The position numbers were made by a program, and so were the translations under genes. Under the pieces are notes generated by a model. It was not told where the DNA came from. It did not search any database and was given only the letters and a program-made list of their open reading frames with translations. A stretch of DNA of 64,000 nt. Source: Dysidea avara. Taxonomy: Eukaryota; Porifera; Demospongiae; Dictyoceratida; Dysideidae. The stretch covers positions 18,304,757 through 18,368,756 of the forward strand of contig NC_089277.1 of the NCBI RefSeq assembly GCF_963678975.1. The letters are read 5' to 3'. Below, piece by piece: positions 59,501 to 64,000 of the stretch. Positions within the stretch are counted from its first letter, which is position 1; each line of letters begins with the position of its first letter.

Positions 59501-62500
59501 AGCAGCTTGGCTAGCCACTGAGGGGAGAGGATGATTATGTCAGACAGAGAAGGAACTTTGTGAAAGTGAAGAAGGGCACCCTTCTGATGAAAATGATGTA
59601 GCATCCCAACTAGCTGCTTATCAGTGCAGGTAATTCCACAACTTTCAGCAACTTCTCTTGCCATGGACTTGTCAATAACATATACATTCTCCTGGTAAGC
59701 AAGTAGCATCAATTTCCTTTCCATTTTGACATATCGAATTGGACGAACCTTTCTGGTAATAGAGGCTGCTTTCATCACTGTTCTTTTAAGCCTATTGATG
59801 ACAACTTGGTTTCTCATCTCATCTTTGTTACTTAAAAAGAAAATAGATGAAGAGCCTTTGGCAAACAATGTGTTGTTTTTGGATCCAGCTATATGCCTGG
59901 CAAATGGTTTAGTTGCTAGCTCTTTGATCAGGGCTGGTACAATGTACTCAAAAGCCAACTTTTCAGCCTTTTCTATATCAGCATCCAGTTCATCAATATG
60001 GGTACCGACCAGGATAAATGTTGGTAAAAGTTCTGACAAATCATCTCCGTCAGTGCTTCTTCTGCTAATGCGAGAACTGACTAATTCCATCCAGTAGCAT
60101 ATTACCTTGATGGCTGATTTAGCTGGAGTGACATCATTCGGGTAACGTCGTCCTGGTACCTCATAGAGTGACTTGCCAGCATTGAATACAATCAAACAGA
60201 CAACCTCCTCTGAAACAAACAAGCCATGCAAATGTTGGAATATCTGCTGACCAGCAAAGTCCCAAAGATGAATGTACTTTTTCTTTGGATCATACTTCTC
60301 CGTCATGGTTTTTAACTCCTGAAATTCCTCTTTTGTGATGTAGACAAAATTACCTTTAAAATGGTTGGGAGCATTACAGTGGCTAAAACGCGCTTGAGGA
60401 GAAGATTTAGGAATTCCTGCCACAGCCTCTTTATCAGCTGAAGATGATGAGATGGTAGCTGATGCAGTTGAAGCAGAAAGTGTTGAAGTGGCAGCAGTAG
60501 TAGAATGCAAACTTGGTTGAGCAGAAGTTGTCAAAGTTGAAGATGACAAAATTGATTGAGGCATGTCAAGAGATTGGCAGCATTTCCTTATTGATAAAAA
60601 GAACTCTGCTTCTAGAAGAGCTTGCTTTTTAAGATCTTGTAATTTTTGCTTTTCATTCATGAGTTCCCAGTTGGCCATTGTTGCGACACTGATCTCCATC
60701 TGATCTGCTCCTTCTGTTGCTGGGGTATTTCGAAAGCTGTTACCCACAAATGTGTCAATCAAAGACGTTTTCCCAGATCCTTCACATCCCAACAATACTG
60801 CACGTGGATCTACTATTGGCAATGAGCCATCAATGTATCCTTCATTAACTTCTTGAAGTGTCATATTCATAGTGTAAGAACTGAATGAGCCACATAGTCC
60901 AGACTTTGGAGTTGTAACAGATATATGTATGGCAGGAGTACTCTGTATCTGTGGTAGCATTTTGTGTACCTCTGTCTTGCTCCTTTCAAGAGCTGCTTCA
61001 AGCTGAAGAAGATTAGCAACTTGTACTTGAAATTTCTGAGATACACACACAAAAAAGAGTGAATGCTGAAATTAAGACTGAGCATGTAATGATTTATTGC
61101 TACTACCATGCAAAATTGAATAAGAAAGATTTAAAATTGACTGGATGTTCCAAAGACATCTCTTGGGGTATAACTAATTATTTAAATAATTATGCTACAG
61201 GGTATGAAAATGGGCAAAAGGGCTTTGTCTATAAACCCTAAAAATGCGTGCCCAAATTCTGAAAGCATACTTGGATGCATGGATCTATATGCATGCATCC
61301 AAATTAGCCAAAGCTCAAGTGTCCTGTGCTATATACAGCTAACTTATACAAAACAGCCAAGTTGTGAAATCACTCCCAAAGAGATATAAGGGTGGAAGTT
61401 GCAAAATCCAAAGACAACGACCGCAATGGTATTATAATGTTAATCATTTAGTGATGACAGTGTGTGTCCATGCATGGAGACTTGAAACAAACAGAGCCAG
61501 GTACAGTTTTGTTATGTTTACCAAAGAGGGCATAGGCATTAGGCATCTATGCATCAACAGCCAAATTTCATAATGACATCTAAAGGTTTTGTGCAGGTAC
61601 ACATATAAGCATATTTAATTGTTCACCTACAGTGACTTTTATCTAAACAAATACACAAAACAATTTGGAATTTTCAGCTAGAGTAGGGACCATAGCACAT
61701 CGATAAAAAGTACTGAAACAAGCTGGAGTAATGCACAATATTAAATCACAGTAGAACAATAAGAAGTGTTATATCCCTACTGTGCTCAAGATACCATAAC
61801 GGAAATGCACAGTAGGAGTATAACACTTCCTATTGTTTTACTGTGATTTAATATTGTGCACTACTCCAGCTTGTTTCAGTACTTTTATCGATGTGCTATG
61901 GTCCCTACTCTAGTTGAAAATTCCAAATTTTTTGTGTACTTGTTTGTTACCTTTTTTTGTAAATAAAATTATTATGACTGGTGAAGCATACTGTATCAAA
62001 AGAAAGAAATGGTGCCATGCACCTCAGCTATCAATTATCGTCTGAAAAGTGAAGTATCCATTACGCTTCATTGTCAGCTATATTCAACCCGTTACACAGC
62101 ATTGTACAAATCAAGAACTGTTTAAAAAGCACCTCTGCAATCAAAGTAGCCACTATGAAAAATATGGACAATTTCCGTTACGATGGGAAGCCATCATGCG
62201 CTACCGCCAAATCGACACTTTTCTCTGCCAGCAAAGTTGAATGTGACACAAAGGAGGACACTGGGTAAGTCCATGAAGAATGCATTGTATGTACTGTGGT
62301 ATGCCAAAAGGCACGTGTCTGTCTGAAGCGACGTCAAACAGTGAAAAATCAAGCCCGTAGCCTTAGCCACTATCGAGTTACACTTGTCTGAAGGCATCAG
62401 TCAGTCAGTTACTCAGTCAGTCAGTAGAAAATTCTGTTTAATAAATTTAAAATAAAAATTTCATAGCAACTTGTTGAAAGTGTTTTGGGTTGATCTGAAG

Positions 62501-63147
62501 GCTTGCTTGGGCTTAGTTATACTGCTTCATTGTTGTCAGGGAAAAGTGAGGCTAGTTTTTGGGTGATGGTTTGTTTTGTGGGCCATGCCCACACCTTTGT
62601 GGTCCCTACTATACAGTACGATAGTACTGTATGATACAACCATACTTATGTGACATACAATTTACAAGCCACAGTATTCACCTGATCAAGTTTGGTAATG
62701 TCAATGTTGCCATCTTCTACAAGACACTTCACAATATCATTTCTCTCAGTTTCAACAGCAAGTTGCAATGGAGTCACGTTATACTAAATGAATGCACACA
62801 GTGGAAAGGTGAACTTGCCATTTCAGCAACACATTTCAGCAGGCTTAATATAAAGGTATGTAGATGGCAAGCCAAAAGTTTATGCTAAGTTAATAGTAAT
62901 GATTCGCAATGGAGTCCAAACAATGCTCAGTAAGTATGGTACATAGCTACAGCACATGAAGTTATATAGGAAAGAACGATGCATCTGTCAAACAAATTAT
63001 TGCAATTCCCATACAACTGCTCACTCAGTGGCAGGTTTTAATGCTCACCACATTCACATGGTCAGGACATGCATTATATTCCAGTAATGTTTTCACTATC
63101 TCCTGGTAACCTTGAAATACAGCAGCATGTAGTGGAGTAGCCTGGTT
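56551..63147 (-). CDS. ankyrin-ROC-COR GTPase with two C-terminal death domains (5' end beyond window)
   Basis: Nine exons read right to left with all phases agreeing: 63147-63049, 62783-62682, 61035-59063, 59006-58642, 58587-58477, 58420-58337, 58279-58220, 57389-57108, 56840-56551 (stop TAG at 56553-56551), together 1121 residues. The first two exons (33 and 34 codons) are ankyrin repeats (NQATPLHAAVFQGYQEIVKT; NVTPLQLAVETERNDIVKCL). The large exon has a P-loop GCEGSGKTS, a Ser/Thr/Ala-rich insert of about 50 residues, switch II WDFAGQQIF, a G4-like VGTHIDE, then COR (IILSPQWLAKLLTYVL; FLVPHLLP). Three small phase-1 linker exons follow, then two tandem death domains: PSMKQL...WKTVAEFLEL...CCEEVFREWL and PKMKHL...WKNVADSLEF...SCQELLRDWL. 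The order equals DAPK1 minus its kinase, with an extra DD. The first ankyrin exon is preceded by an acceptor, so more 5' exons exist outside the window. Its largest intron holds the foldback element at 61652-62640. Confidence 0.88.
61652..62640 (+). mobile_element. composite foldback element, copy B
   Basis: The foldback part 61652-61950 has two ~115-bp arms almost back to back ('gagtagggaccata...gtactgaaacaagctggagta' and complement). The S part 61980-62640 ends in CAGTACGATAGTACTGTATG. It matches copy A at 33478-35635 in reverse order, without its SINE and without its ~900-bp core. It lies inside the intron between the last ankyrin exon and the ROC exon. The frames at 62049-62268 belong to it and are not genes. 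Confidence 0.8.
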
Positions 63148-63350
63148 CTGTAATTATAGGTACATACATACTATATAATGATGCCATACAACAAAACACA
63201 TGGATGCTAACAAAATGCCAACATGCATACAGTATGTGATCCCCACCAACTTCATGATTGCTAATTTGTATTATAGTAGTATATACAACTAATTACAACT
63301 GTAGTGATATAAGTAGGGATGTAATTGTAATACCTATTGTAATTAGTAAT

Positions 63351-63630
63351 ATGCACAAAAACAGCCAAATTGTGAAAAAAGGTGCAGTCTTATAAAGCCT
63401 GGGTAAAAACAGTGTGAAATCAAAAGTGGCAGCTAAGAATGGCTACAATGATGTTAATGTGAATAAATTTTAATAATGCACACAGCCATTATTAAAATTT
63501 ATTATTAACAACATTGCAGCGATTTCTTGGCCGCCATCTTTGATTTCACAACTTTTTTCACCCAGGATTTTTAGGCTACACTTTTTTTTCACAGCTTGGC
63601 TGTTTTTGTGAGGATATCACTTCTTTTTGT
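63351..63630. mobile_element. foldback MITE, CAGCCAAGCTGT family (diverged copy)
   Basis: Arms 'aaaacagccaaattgtgaaaaaaggtgcag' and 'cacagcttggctgttttt' with 'gaaatca(a/t)..gtggc.gc(t/c)aag' between. The right side extends to GATATCACTTCTTTTTG, as at the left of the 46976 copy. Central '(a)ataaattttaataatg' is as in the 30698 copy. Confidence 0.8.
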
Positions 63631-64000
63631 AATTGCAAGTTCCAAAGCCATTGGCCTTGACATTTCCTTTTAACTCGCCTTTGAACTTTTTTCCTTTACT
63701 ACAGCAATCGTCGAAGACTGCGTGGCTATATAAAGTATTTACGAATGGAACTGAATTTTGAAGGCACAAAGATAGCTGGGCAGATTCGACTCATGGGGGA
63801 TGCCCTACCCTGAGGAAGTTTCCAAAGCAGAATTGATTAATTACCATTCAAGCACTATCGAGCTACGGATACATGAAAACGGCATTTTCTTGGTTCCATA
63901 AAACGAGTATGTCACCCGCCCGCACCAGCTGTACTTGGCTGCACGACACATTTACTTTAATAGAGCACACATTTTTCTGAGCACTTTAATACAACACATA
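63631..64000. other. window end, no supported gene
   Basis: A short forward frame after a TTTACTACAG acceptor-like site (63698-63831) encodes a basic segment ending MGDALP-stop; no domain, not called. The reverse strand here should be intron or exon of the ANK-ROCO gene, but no further ankyrin repeat is seen. Confidence 0.35.

Noticed and set aside
59276-60097. Forward open frames inside the ROC-COR exon
   Set aside because: Antisense shadows of the reverse-strand coding exon, with hydrophobic content explained by the complementary codons.
62049-62397. Open frames near 62.1-62.4 kb
   Set aside because: They fall in the S part of the composite element and match the reversed 34206-34500 frames; repeat-derived and broken between copies.

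Overview
Eukaryotic, AT-rich genomic DNA from an animal, most likely a sponge or another non-bilaterian metazoan. Coding sequence is split by short GT-AG introns and buried in short non-autonomous transposons. The domain repertoire (ROCO GTPases joined to ankyrin repeats and death domains, a TAB2/3-like adaptor, F-box/LRR proteins, a TKL-like kinase) is metazoan innate-immune and cell-death type. The sponge assignment is inference; no sequence search was possible.

Layout. 1-3.2 kb: 3' exons of a death-domain (DD) gene whose 5' part lies outside the window. 3.7-4.0 kb: broken F-box/LRR exon. 5.9-7.25 kb: decayed non-LTR retrotransposon. 7.4-8.3 kb: N-terminal half of an STIP1/Hop-like TPR gene. 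13.3-17.2 kb (+): ROC-COR-DD gene. 18.8-20.1 kb (-): F-box/LRR gene. 22.3-26.8 kb (+): complete six-exon TAB2/TAB3 homologue (303 aa). 27-36 kb: mostly transposons. 36.6-41.7 kb (+): kinase/coiled-coil gene. 43.0-46.8 kb: 31-bp satellite with a ~247-bp higher-order period. 47-53 kb: nested transposons. 53.5-55.3 kb (+): intronless F-box gene. 56.6-63.1 kb (-): ANK-ROC-COR-DD-DD gene, open at its 5' end beyond the window.

The most interesting content is the cluster of death-domain ROCO genes. Four death domains in three genes are each encoded by one exon entered through a phase-1 intron, all with a related start (P-x-M then a basic/hydrophobic run). The first DD gene and the adjacent F-box exon are a segmental duplicate of the 16.6-19.5 kb region. 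Domain order in the 56-63 kb gene is that of DAPK without its kinase, with the DD doubled. Together with the TAB2/3 adaptor this could be an innate signalling neighbourhood, but no functional link between the genes can be read from the sequence.

The second theme is transposon biology. Seven short elements have matching 8-bp flanking duplications (hAT-like) and an eighth matches at 7 of 8. There are also one pogo-like TA-flanked element, two composite foldback families, a foldback whose arms both read as a Lys/Ala-rich peptide, and a short motif around CTCTAATAGA scattered at about 16 places, including inside several transposons.
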